Assembly: GCA_030615475.1 (NCBI GenBank)
Contig: JAUWZF010000030.1
Coordinates: 1 to 9,005, forward strand
Direction of reading: 5' to 3'
Source: Dehalococcoidales bacterium
GTDB taxonomy: Bacteria > Chloroflexota > Dehalococcoidia > Dehalococcoidales > RBG-16-60-22
Length of the DNA: 9,005 nt
Within the stretch, counting starts at the first letter, position 1; every line of letters begins with the position of its first letter. Below are positions 1 through 6,337 of this stretch, piece by piece. The notes under the pieces are model-generated. The model was given only the letters and a program-made list of their open reading frames with translations. It was not told where the DNA came from and searched no databases. The translations under genes were made by a program, and so were the position numbers.

Positions 1-110
1 TACCCCCTCCCCCCGATAAAGTCCGCCGCTATGGACTCGGGAATGGACTCCGTGGCTATTTTGCCGCTGGAAAGGTTCACCCTGAGCAATTTACCGGTAA
101 TTAACGCCAT
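1..110 (-). CDS. Aldehyde:ferredoxin oxidoreductase, N-terminal fragment (runs off the left edge)
   Basis: Only the first 36 codons lie in the window. The translation has the characteristic start of the tungsten/molybdenum aldehyde ferredoxin oxidoreductase family: a GKLLRVNLSSGKI strand pair (residues 6-18), then ESIPESIAADFIGGRG (residues 21-36), where FIGGRG belongs to the N-terminal pterin-binding domain. Characterised family members oxidise aldehydes to carboxylic acids with a bis-pterin W cofactor and a 4Fe-4S cluster, reducing ferredoxin in the cytoplasm. The ATG is preceded by a strong Shine-Dalgarno sequence (AGGAGGA, plus-strand 115-121, 4 bases away), which fixes the start. The MoaD-like gene lies 77 bases upstream on the same strand, a common pairing. 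The substrate cannot be told from this fragment, and the cluster ligands lie outside the window. Confidence 0.88.
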   Translation of the reverse strand, partial: MALITGKLLRVNLSSGKIATESIPESIAADFIGGRG

Positions 111-142
111 GTTATCCTCCTGAGTAAAAACTGAATATATCT

Positions 143-148
143 ATTATA
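143..148 (-). promoter_or_regulatory. Possible -10 element before the aldehyde oxidoreductase gene
   Basis: On the minus strand this reads TATAAT, a perfect -10 consensus, inside the AT-rich 77-base gap between the MoaD-like gene and the aldehyde oxidoreductase start. No convincing -35 hexamer sits 16-18 bases upstream, so it may be a chance match in AT-rich DNA. If real, the oxidoreductase could be transcribed separately from the MoaD-like gene. Confidence 0.2.
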
Positions 149-187
149 ATGGTGAATTGAAAAATAATCTATTGTCGCGGTATCTAA

Positions 188-460
188 TCAGCCCCCGAAT
201 ATGGGATGCGCAATATGAATAATATCCCCGTCCTTTACCGGCCTGGACAGTACATCGGGATAAGTACTCTCATTATTAACAAAGATAACAAAACCTTTGT
301 GTATTTTCCCGCCTGTAGTAAAGACGCGTTTCTTTAAACGGGGATACCGTTTAACCATCGCTTCGAGGCACTCGCCGACCGTGCTGCCGCTGACATCGAC
401 CCGTTTCACGTCATCGGCAAGGGGCTGTAAAAAGGGGGGAATATTAATCTCGACACTCAT
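188..460 (-). CDS. MoaD/ThiS-family sulfur-carrier protein
   Basis: A 90-residue protein with beta-grasp sulfur-carrier features. It has an N-terminal strand (SVEINIPPFLQPLA), a helix after STVGECLEAMVKRYP (residues about 26-40), a late strand KDGDIIHIAHP, and a C-terminal Gly-Gly, the site of adenylation and thiocarboxylation in MoaD and ThiS. Length is usual for the family (about 80-95). In molybdopterin/tungstopterin synthesis MoaD donates sulfur to precursor Z on MoaE; stand-alone copies beside aldehyde oxidoreductase genes are frequent and presumed to serve that enzyme's cofactor. It lies 46 bases downstream of the membrane-protein gene and 77 bases upstream of the oxidoreductase, same strand. 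The ATG has only a weak upstream AGAAG. A role in another sulfur-transfer pathway cannot be excluded, since no E1-like activating enzyme is in the window. Confidence 0.85.
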   Translation of the reverse strand: MSVEINIPPFLQPLADDVKRVDVSGSTVGECLEAMVKRYPRLKKRVFTTGGKIHKGFVIFVNNESTYPDVLSRPVKDGDIIHIAHPIFGG

Positions 461-506
461 ATATCTTCTAAACCGATTATAACACTTATAGCCTGTATAG
501 AATACA

Positions 507-1367
507 TTAGAACGGGTTCAGGATGGCTTTATACCTTAACCTGTAACAGGCTGCCGATAAGGAATAAATCACGATGAACCCCAGCAAGACCATGATTAAG
601 GCCAGTATGAACAGGCTGTAGACGACGCCGAGCGACGAGGCCGTAAGCGGGAAGAATTTCTCGCTGCCGAAACCGGTGATAAGCCCCAGGAAGTTTATCA
701 GGAGAAACAGCAGAACAATGCAGCCCAACCCCGATAAAGAACCCTTGATATCGGACGGACTGAGCCTGATATTCGAGGCGACGCAGATAGAGAGATAGAC
801 GAAGACCCAGAACTGCCAGCCGGTCAGGTTGGGGATGGTGAAGATAATCTTGACCAGAGCCAGTGACGAACTCTGGAAGACCGCCCAATAACTGCCTATC
901 GATTGGCCCTCACCTATTTCGCTGACCTCGAAAATAATGGAATCCCACACCTGAGAACTGTTCGGAATCAGGAAGTAAAACGTGGCGAAGAGCGCGGCAC
1001 AACCGAGCAGTACCGGCCCGATGCCGATGAAGAAATTCCCCAGTACCGCCCAGGGATTTGTTTTACTCCACCTGTGAGAAACGTACCCCAGCGTCCCGGT
1101 AAGCGGGTCCGGCTTGAAGAATTTAATCTCCACGATTCTATGCAGAAATATTACACAGAAAAGGGCATGCCCCAGCTCGTGAATAGGCGTGCCCAGCCAG
1201 GCCACGAAATAAACACCCTTGCTCCCGAAAGACCTTTCCAGAGACTTGAAGGTAAGCTGCGAGATGAAATGAATCAGAAGACCGAAAATAAAGACACCCG
1301 CGAACATAGAAGCCATCTGGCTTAACGTGGCCACGACGAGGTCTTTAACAAAATCAAGCGCGGTCAT
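507..1367 (-). CDS. M50-like (site-2-protease-type) integral membrane protein, uncharacterised
   Basis: A 286-residue, strongly hydrophobic protein with about six membrane segments (roughly residues 12-38, 55-78, 106-134, 160-180, 184-200, 211-232 and 245-274; some of these may be one). Residues 63-67 read HELGH, the HExxH zinc-binding and catalytic motif of membrane-embedded M50 metalloproteases, inside a segment as in that family. A second conserved-looking element, SPSDIKG (residues 203-209), follows another hydrophobic stretch and could supply the third, acidic ligand (D206) in place of the canonical NxxPxxxxDG motif. This is inferred by analogy. No signal peptide, PDZ or CBS domain is seen. 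The ATG lacks a clear Shine-Dalgarno sequence. It lies 87 bases downstream of the flavoenzyme gene and 46 upstream of the MoaD-like gene. Substrate and role are unknown, and loss of protease activity is possible. Confidence 0.72.
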   Translation of the reverse strand: MTALDFVKDLVVATLSQMASMFAGVFIFGLLIHFISQLTFKSLERSFGSKGVYFVAWLGTPIHELGHALFCVIFLHRIVEIKFFKPDPLTGTLGYVSHRWSKTNPWAVLGNFFIGIGPVLLGCAALFATFYFLIPNSSQVWDSIIFEVSEIGEGQSIGSYWAVFQSSSLALVKIIFTIPNLTGWQFWVFVYLSICVASNIRLSPSDIKGSLSGLGCIVLLFLLINFLGLITGFGSEKFFPLTASSLGVVYSLFILALIMVLLGFIVIYSLSAACYRLRYKAILNPF

Positions 1368-1454
1368 ATCGGTTGAATGATATCCGCACCATGAAACACT
1401 GTCAAGGACAAGCTACTGATTTCTGTAAATCGTAAAAGGAGGGGTTATCTGAAG

Positions 1455-3548
1455 CTATATATCACGGGCAGTGCGCGCACCGTCGGCAATGGCATCTACT
1501 ATCAGGAGGGGTTCCCGGCAGTCGCCGACTGCGTAAATCTCGGGCACCTTCCCCTCAAGGCTGTTGAGCAACTCCGTGTTTGATAACAATGGCAGGATGG
1601 GTACTATGCTATCGGTTTCAATGGTCTGTTTCTCCCCTTCCCTGGTAATGATAGTTAGCCCTTTATCTGTTATCTCCTCATACTTAACCCCGGACAGCAT
1701 GGTTACGGCCTTTTTCTGGAACCACATAAAAAGGTGAGACATCAGAGCGTCCACCATTCCTTCGCCCATTGTATCGGCCGTATCCACGATGGTAACCTTT
1801 CTGCCTCGCCTGGTGAGAAACTCGGCCAGCTCACAGCCCTGTATGCCGCCACCGATGACAACGACTCTTTTCCCGATGGGCATCCAGAATCTGGTCAGCC
1901 ACCTCAGGGCTCCCGGCCTCAGAAATCTCAAGAAGAAATTGAGTTTGCGATGCAGGTCGGCGTTGCTGATAACCTGGCGCTTATATATTCCAGGTATCCC
2001 CGGAACCGTGGGTACACCTCCTGCAGCCACGATAACCACATCCGGCTTAATCTCCTCGATTACCGACGGACTGAGCTTTTCTCCGAGCCTGATTTTTACA
2101 CCGAGCCCGGTAATCTGGCGTTCAAGATAACGGACTATGGCGGGCAGGTCTTCAATCTCGGTTCCTTTTACCATTGCCGCCATCGGGAGCAATCCCCCCA
2201 GCTTGTGCGATTTCTCATAGAGCGTAACGTCGTGCCCTCTCAAGGCCGCCACTCTGGCTGCCTCCAGCCCGGCCGGCCCGCCGCCAACTACCACGACCTT
2301 TTTCCTTTTTTCCGCTTTTTCAATGGTATTATGCTCTGTCCCCACGAAAGCGTTTATCCGGCAACGTCGACTCCCCAGGCAATTATCACAGGCCGTGCAG
2401 GGCGCGATATCTTCGATTCTTCCCGAGGCAACCTTGTTAGGAAGGTCAGGGTCAGCTATCAGGCGCCTGGTCATGGCAATAAAGTCTGCCTTCCCCTCCC
2501 GCAGGACTTTCTCCCCGAGCTCAGGGTCAAGTCTGCCGACAACCATGACCGGAATAGACACCGCCTTTTTTATTCCTGCAGCTACGATTAAATTGGCCCC
2601 CGCTCCCCGGCGGCTCCGATCATATTCTCTGGGGAAGGATTTCAGAGGAATGGGAGGTTCCGGATAGAAGAGCGCTTCGGGGAGATACGCGCCGACGTGA
2701 TATCCCAGCCAGTGACTCCTCACATGAATGGCGTCCGCGCCGGCTTCCTGCAGTAATCGGGCTATCCCCCGGCTATCTTCAGCCGTCATACATTTATCAT
2801 CTTCAATCCCCATGACCCGACCGATTTCGATACCGTTGATACAGACAGAGACCGGGAAGTCCCGCCCCAGACGCTTTTTGATTTCCTGAATGATTTCAAC
2901 CGCAAACCGGGCTCTATTTTCCAGGCTCCCACCATAGGCGTCCTGCCGCCTGTTCCAGAAGGGAGAGAGGAAGTTATGCAACAGGTGACTGCTGGCGGCA
3001 TTGATGTCTACCCCCTGAAATCCCGCCTTCTCAGCCCGCACCGCCGCGCTGGCGAACTTATCCACAATCTCCTCAATTTCCGGGGCAGTAAGTTCGCGGG
3101 GCTCTTCATTATGAAAATCGTTTCCCGACTTCATTACCACGTTTGAAGAGGCTATCGGCGGACCGGAGAAAGGAGGGTCCGGGTCAATACCGAGCCTCGA
3201 CTGCCAGGGGCCGTCGTGGTTCATCTGCATAAATGTCGGGCAGTCATGCTTGCGGATAACCTGAACCAGCTCACTGAGGCCCTTGATGTATTTATCATCG
3301 TCAATACGGTACCGCGGCCTCCAGCGCGCGCCCGTTGGGTAATCAATGGTGGGGGACTCCACTATCAGCAGGCCGACGCCGCCCCTGGCTAACGCTTCGT
3401 AGAAAGCCTTAATCGCTTCGTTCATGTGGAGGTCGTCTTCGTGCCACATGAACATCCCGGCACCTGTCTTTATTATCCGGTTTCTGGTCTTTACCGACCC
3501 TATGTTATGCGGTTCGAGTAGCTTTTCAAATTTCTTATTGCCAGTCAA
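1455..3548 (-). CDS. NADH:flavin oxidoreductase / 2,4-dienoyl-CoA reductase-like Fe-S flavoprotein
   Basis: A 697-residue protein with the three-part layout of E. coli FadH, enoate reductase, BaiCD/BaiH and trimethylamine dehydrogenase. An Old-Yellow-Enzyme TIM barrel (about 5-375) carries the family signature YGGSLENRARF (205-215). A 4Fe-4S motif follows (C384, C387, C390, C396). Then come an FAD-binding Rossmann fold (GGGPAG, 422-427), an NAD(P)H-binding fold (GGGIQG, 566-571) and a C-terminal AVGDCRE segment (673-679). Relatives reduce or oxidise C=C bonds of acyl-CoAs, enoates or steroids using NAD(P)H through FAD, Fe-S and FMN in the cytoplasm. Two oddities: the usual HxAHxY stretch reads NAASSH (183-188), and the third-to-fourth cysteine gap is only five residues. 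No cysteine sits where trimethylamine dehydrogenase binds FMN covalently. The start is TTG, with AAAAGGAG (3559-3566) 10 bases upstream and a promoter beyond it. The substrate cannot be assigned. Confidence 0.9.
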   Translation of the reverse strand: MTGNKKFEKLLEPHNIGSVKTRNRIIKTGAGMFMWHEDDLHMNEAIKAFYEALARGGVGLLIVESPTIDYPTGARWRPRYRIDDDKYIKGLSELVQVIRKHDCPTFMQMNHDGPWQSRLGIDPDPPFSGPPIASSNVVMKSGNDFHNEEPRELTAPEIEEIVDKFASAAVRAEKAGFQGVDINAASSHLLHNFLSPFWNRRQDAYGGSLENRARFAVEIIQEIKKRLGRDFPVSVCINGIEIGRVMGIEDDKCMTAEDSRGIARLLQEAGADAIHVRSHWLGYHVGAYLPEALFYPEPPIPLKSFPREYDRSRRGAGANLIVAAGIKKAVSIPVMVVGRLDPELGEKVLREGKADFIAMTRRLIADPDLPNKVASGRIEDIAPCTACDNCLGSRRCRINAFVGTEHNTIEKAEKRKKVVVVGGGPAGLEAARVAALRGHDVTLYEKSHKLGGLLPMAAMVKGTEIEDLPAIVRYLERQITGLGVKIRLGEKLSPSVIEEIKPDVVIVAAGGVPTVPGIPGIYKRQVISNADLHRKLNFFLRFLRPGALRWLTRFWMPIGKRVVVIGGGIQGCELAEFLTRRGRKVTIVDTADTMGEGMVDALMSHLFMWFQKKAVTMLSGVKYEEITDKGLTIITREGEKQTIETDSIVPILPLLSNTELLNSLEGKVPEIYAVGDCREPLLIVDAIADGARTARDI

Positions 3549-3585
3549 TTGCCCTTCTCTCCTTTTGCCGAATACACACCTGATT

Positions 3586-3615
3586 AATATAAATAATTTT
3601 CACAGGAAAAGTCAA
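3586..3615 (-). promoter_or_regulatory. Sigma70-like promoter for the flavoenzyme gene
   Basis: On the minus strand, TTGACT (plus 3610-3615) and TATATT (plus 3586-3591) are separated by 18 bases. They match the -35 and -10 consensus at 5/6 and 5/6 positions. The predicted start near 3578 leaves a leader of about 30 bases, which contains the AAAAGGAG ribosome-binding site at 3559-3566. The spacing supports the TTG at 3548 as the true start codon. Confidence 0.5.
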
Positions 3616-3772
3616 AATAGACGGCAACACAGCGCAAATAAAATAATGTGACTTTCTTTACATTCGAGTTGATTATTCCAAACTTCAGGATAATGCAGCC
3701 GCCTTTTCTTTCGCTGAGAAGCCATTATCTTTGTTAAGATAGGCCTAGCTCCCGATAACTTCAACGCCGACC

Positions 3773-3810
3773 GTACTAAAGTACCCTAGTTGGCATTGGA
3801 CATTAGTACC
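3773..3810. promoter_or_regulatory. Clustered GTAC repeats, possible operator
   Basis: Three GTAC tetramers occur at 3773, 3781 and 3806. The first two form GTACTAAAGTAC, with 4-base palindromic arms separated by 4 bases, just upstream of the candidate rightward -35 box. The third, in the larger direct repeat AGTACC (3780-3785 and 3805-3810, 25 bases apart), lies in the spacer between the candidate -35 and -10. The placement around a promoter suggests a regulator-binding site, but no regulator gene is in the window and the motif matches no operator I can name with confidence. Confidence 0.25.
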
Positions 3811-3825
3811 AGAGGGTGGTATGAT
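3796..3825 (+). promoter_or_regulatory. Candidate promoter for the corrinoid methyltransferase operon
   Basis: TTGGAC (3796-3801) and TATGAT (3820-3825) are separated by 18 bases. The -10 matches consensus at 5/6 positions; the -35 is weak (TTG only). Transcription would begin near 3833, leaving about 350 bases before the first ATG at 4182. A closer promoter was not found, but one with a poor match may exist. Confidence 0.33.
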
Positions 3826-3940
3826 AAACCCGTCAGCAAAGGGAAGGAGTGTAAAATCTTTTTAAAGGAGAGCGAGTGTGACCTGAAGACGTAAGTGAGA
3901 CTTGTTGTCTGGGGACTCGTGTTCTATGTACCTGTGAATC

Positions 3941-4090
3941 TCACCTCACCCTGTTGATTCCAGCGATTCTAAGATTAAGCAGTCCATCAGCAATAGACTG
4001 TTTACCAAGTCTTTGAGCATCACTCTCCTTGGTTCTTCTTCGCCACCAGTTCTGCATGCGCTGAACACCCCGCCTTTTGAGTTTCCTCAC
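3941..4090 (-). CDS. Doubtful small ORF, 49 codons, no recognised homology
   Basis: From a GTG at 4090-4088 this frame encodes a very basic 49-residue peptide (MQNWWRRRTKES in its first half, then SIADGLLNLRIAGINRVR) ending at TGA. There is no Shine-Dalgarno sequence. An ATG followed by eight A bases lies just upstream in a different frame; one extra A would join it to this frame as a longer M-K-K-K-start ORF. It may be noise, a relic of a decayed gene, or a frameshifted small protein. It runs antisense to the presumed operon leader. I do not recognise it. Confidence 0.13.
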   Translation of the reverse strand: MRKLKRRGVQRMQNWWRRRTKESDAQRLGKQSIADGLLNLRIAGINRVR

Positions 4091-4181
4091 TAATTTTTTT
4101 TCATTTCGCGTTCATTCATACCCTGGACAGGGAACGTATGTGTATTGAGTCCGTCTTCGGATAGAAGGAAGGAAAAGAAAC

Positions 4182-4856
4182 ATGATAACCTTAAATAATC
4201 AGATTTATATCGACAGACAGAAGCTATTGAGCCGCATCGGCTACGGCGACGATTATGAGCCGTCGGCCCGTATTGCCTCTCTGGTGGATGACTATATAGA
4301 GAATTACCATGACCTTCTGTCCCCGGCGTATTCGTACACAATCAGAAATATCGAATCGGTTGATGGAAACCGCGTTACTATCGGGGATTCGATTGTTCTG
4401 GAGAGCAAGGTCATATCCAGACTACTGGAACGGTGTGAGCGGGTAGCCGTTTTTGCCCTGACGATAGGCAATTACCTGGAAGACCTGGTGGCTTACCTGG
4501 CGGAGAACGGACTGATACTCCAAGCAACCGTTCTCGACGCAGTCGGTTCGGGTACGGTGGAAAAGCTGGCAATTCAGGTAGAAGGAAAAATAAGAATTAA
4601 CGCCGGTATCGAAGGCCTGATTACCAGCCGGCGTTTCAGCCCGGGCTACTGCGATTGGGAAGTTAGCCAGCAGGAACTGGTCTTCCGCATCCTGGACGGC
4701 GACATGGCCGGTATAAGGCTGACCGAGAGCATGCTGATGATACCGCGTAAATCGGTGTCCGGCATTATCGGTATCGGTCAGCCCGGAAATGATATAGAAA
4801 ACTATAACCCGTGCAGCACCTGTTTGAAAAAAGACTGCCCGGGCAGGAGGAGATAG
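4182..4856 (+). CDS. B12-dependent methionine synthase activation-domain protein (probable corrinoid-protein reactivator)
   Basis: A 224-residue stand-alone protein resembling the AdoMet-binding activation domain of MetH. Residues 151-159 read RFSPGYCDW, the family's RxSPGYxDW-type AdoMet-binding signature. LTESMLMIPRKSVSG (180-194) matches the second conserved block. The C-terminus has a CxxCxxxxC cluster (C211, C214, C219), frequent in these short bacterial versions, possibly binding metal or Fe-S. In MetH the domain drives reductive methylation of inactive Co(II) cobalamin; next to methyltransferase/corrinoid genes it likely reactivates the corrinoid proteins encoded downstream. It is far smaller than the RACE proteins RamA and MtgA-operon ferredoxin-type activators and has no N-terminal ferredoxin domain. 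The ATG follows AAGGAAGG (4165-4172) by 9 bases. It is the first gene of the operon, 11 bases before the methyltransferase. A methionine-synthase role with a MetH lacking this domain is the alternative. Confidence 0.87.
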   Translation: MITLNNQIYIDRQKLLSRIGYGDDYEPSARIASLVDDYIENYHDLLSPAYSYTIRNIESVDGNRVTIGDSIVLESKVISRLLERCERVAVFALTIGNYLEDLVAYLAENGLILQATVLDAVGSGTVEKLAIQVEGKIRINAGIEGLITSRRFSPGYCDWEVSQQELVFRILDGDMAGIRLTESMLMIPRKSVSGIIGIGQPGNDIENYNPCSTCLKKDCPGRRR

Positions 4857-4867
4857 AGTATTAGAGG

Positions 4868-6307
4868 ATGATTCGAAAAGGACTTGAAGGGGGCAACTAT
4901 AAACCCCTTACCCCCAAAGCTATATCCAGGATAAACGAAACAGTACTGCGCATTATTGAGGAAATAGGTTGTGAGGTTAATTCTGATATAGCACTGGCAG
5001 CTCTGGAGAAAGCCGGCGCCACCGCGGATAGAGAAAACCGCCGGGTGCGGCTATCCCGGAAAAAGGCGCTGGAACTCATCAGTAAAGCACCTTCCGAGGT
5101 CACCCTCTGCGGTCGCGACGAGAAAAATGACATTTACCTGGGGGGCAGCCGGGTTTACACCGGAACCGGAGGCACCGCCCTCTATATCTACGAGCCGGAA
5201 ACCGGCGAGAGGCGCCAGGCCACTCTGGAAGACCTGAAAAACATCGCCAGACTGGTCGAGAAACTGGACAATATCCACCTTTTCCTGCTGCCCACCTACC
5301 CCAACGAGCTGCCGTTTGAGCAGGTCGATGTCAACCGGTTCTTTACCGGCCTGGATAATACCACCAAGCACATCATGGGCGGCGTCTACACGGCCGAAGG
5401 CATGCAGCAGGTCATCAGGATGGCCGAGATAGTCGCCGGGTCGCCCGAAGCACTGCGGAAACGCCCGCTTATCTCCATAATAGCCTGCAGCATCAGCCCC
5501 TTCGTTATTGATGGTGAATACGGCGACGTGGTGGCCGCCATCGCGAAGAGCGGCATCCCGCTGGTATGCCCCGCGGAACCTCTATGCGGGGCCACCTCAC
5601 CGGTGACGCTGGCCGCCAATGTAACCGTCCAGACGGTTGACTCGCTGATGGGGGTAATGCTGGCCCAGGCGGTCAATCCGGGTACGCCGGTAATCTTCGG
5701 CTCCGTAGCCACCAGCACCGACCTCAGAGACTACAAGTATATCTCCGGTTCCGTGGAGATGGGACTGCTCAACGCTGCCGGCGCGCAGATGGCCCAGTTT
5801 TATAAGCTGCCGTTTTACGCCACCGGCGGCATGACCGACTCCAAGACGCTGGATGCCCAGAGCGGCTACGAATCGGCCATTACCAACCTGCTCTGCGCCC
5901 TATCCGGCGCTAATTTTATCCATGACAGCGCGGGGCTGATGGAGTTCGCCCTGACCGCCTGCTATGAGAAGTACGTTATCGATAACGAAATACTGGGTAT
6001 GGTGATGAGGGCGGTCGAGGGTATCAGGGTAGATGACGAGACCCTGGCTTATGACCTCATTAAGGAGGTCGGGCCGGGTGGTAACTTTGTCACCGCCAAG
6101 CACACGCGACGCTTCATGCGTAAAGAGCACTATCAACCTACCCTGAGTGACCGGAATAGTCGCGAGAAATGGGAGGAGAGGGGGAGAAAGACTACCCGGG
6201 AAAAGGCTGCCGAAACAGTTAAAGCTATTCTGGAAAGCCCTACCGCTGGCTTGCCCGATGCGGTAAGAAGGCGGGTATTATCGGAAATAACAGGCATCGT
6301 GGCATGA
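4868..6307 (+). CDS. MttB-superfamily corrinoid methyltransferase, non-pyrrolysine type (first copy)
   Basis: A 479-residue protein with family hallmarks: NTTKHIMGG (164-172), MAEIVAGSPEALRKRPLIS (185-203), AVNPGTPVIFGS (268-279), QFYKLPFYATGGMTDSK (310-326), and the typical C-terminal block GPGGNFVTAKHT (402-413) followed by DRNSREKW (428-435). The family folds as a TIM barrel and transfers a methyl group from an amine to Co(I) of a partner corrinoid protein. Archaeal MttB needs pyrrolysine at an in-frame TAG; this frame has none, so it belongs to the glycine-betaine-type branch (MtgB, MtpB, MtcB, MtyB). The exact substrate is unknown. It is followed by its likely corrinoid partner 30 bases downstream. 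The start is awkward: an in-frame TAG lies 2 codons upstream (4862-4864), AGAGG touches the ATG, and the better AGGAGGAG (4845-4852) is 15 bases away, inside the preceding gene's end. Confidence 0.92.
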   Translation: MIRKGLEGGNYKPLTPKAISRINETVLRIIEEIGCEVNSDIALAALEKAGATADRENRRVRLSRKKALELISKAPSEVTLCGRDEKNDIYLGGSRVYTGTGGTALYIYEPETGERRQATLEDLKNIARLVEKLDNIHLFLLPTYPNELPFEQVDVNRFFTGLDNTTKHIMGGVYTAEGMQQVIRMAEIVAGSPEALRKRPLISIIACSISPFVIDGEYGDVVAAIAKSGIPLVCPAEPLCGATSPVTLAANVTVQTVDSLMGVMLAQAVNPGTPVIFGSVATSTDLRDYKYISGSVEMGLLNAAGAQMAQFYKLPFYATGGMTDSKTLDAQSGYESAITNLLCALSGANFIHDSAGLMEFALTACYEKYVIDNEILGMVMRAVEGIRVDDETLAYDLIKEVGPGGNFVTAKHTRRFMRKEHYQPTLSDRNSREKWEERGRKTTREKAAETVKAILESPTAGLPDAVRRRVLSEITGIVA

Positions 6308-6337
6308 TACATGCTCGTAATTTGAGAGGAGACATAC

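Larger units (their letters stand above)
3549..4181. other. Divergent intergenic region, 633 bases
   Basis: This AT-richer region separates the leftward flavoenzyme gene from the rightward corrinoid operon. It contains a leftward promoter (3586-3615), a candidate rightward promoter (3796-3825) overlapping GTAC repeats, and several small inverted repeats: TATCTT/AAGATA at 3726-3741 with a 4-base loop, CCCTG/CAGGG at 4121-4132, and TCCG/CGGA at 4152-4161. It also has a weak 49-codon minus-strand frame (3941-4090). If the rightward promoter is used, the operon mRNA has a leader of about 350 bases. I see no tRNA, no recognisable cobalamin riboswitch B12 box, no T-rich intrinsic terminator, no insertion-sequence ends and no CRISPR repeats. 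The low coding signal would also fit a decayed gene. Confidence 0.6.

Noticed and set aside
1414..1434. Intrinsic terminator between the flavoenzyme and the membrane-protein gene
   Set aside because: GATTT/AAATC with flanking TAC/GTA can pair, but the stem is AT-rich with a bulge, and no T-run follows in the direction of transcription.
1734..2591. 285-codon open frame on the plus strand opposite the flavoenzyme gene
   Set aside because: It lies wholly antisense to a well-supported enzyme gene, its translation has no family features, and it has the look of a GC-driven shadow frame.
1455..3548. Identification of the flavoenzyme as trimethylamine dehydrogenase, which would fit the methylamine-type neighbours
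   Set aside because: The N-terminal barrel has TGAGMF where trimethylamine dehydrogenase carries the cysteine that binds FMN covalently, and the Fe-S spacing and active-site residues differ.
3895..3944. GTGAGA/TCTCAC inverted repeat in the leader as an insertion-sequence end or hairpin
   Set aside because: The 6-base arms are 38 bases apart with no extension of pairing, no target duplication and no transposase frame nearby.
3640..4181. Cobalamin riboswitch upstream of the corrinoid operon
   Set aside because: A GCCACCAG string occurs at 4040-4047 but there is no recognisable B12-box consensus around it and no supporting helices that I can trace by eye.
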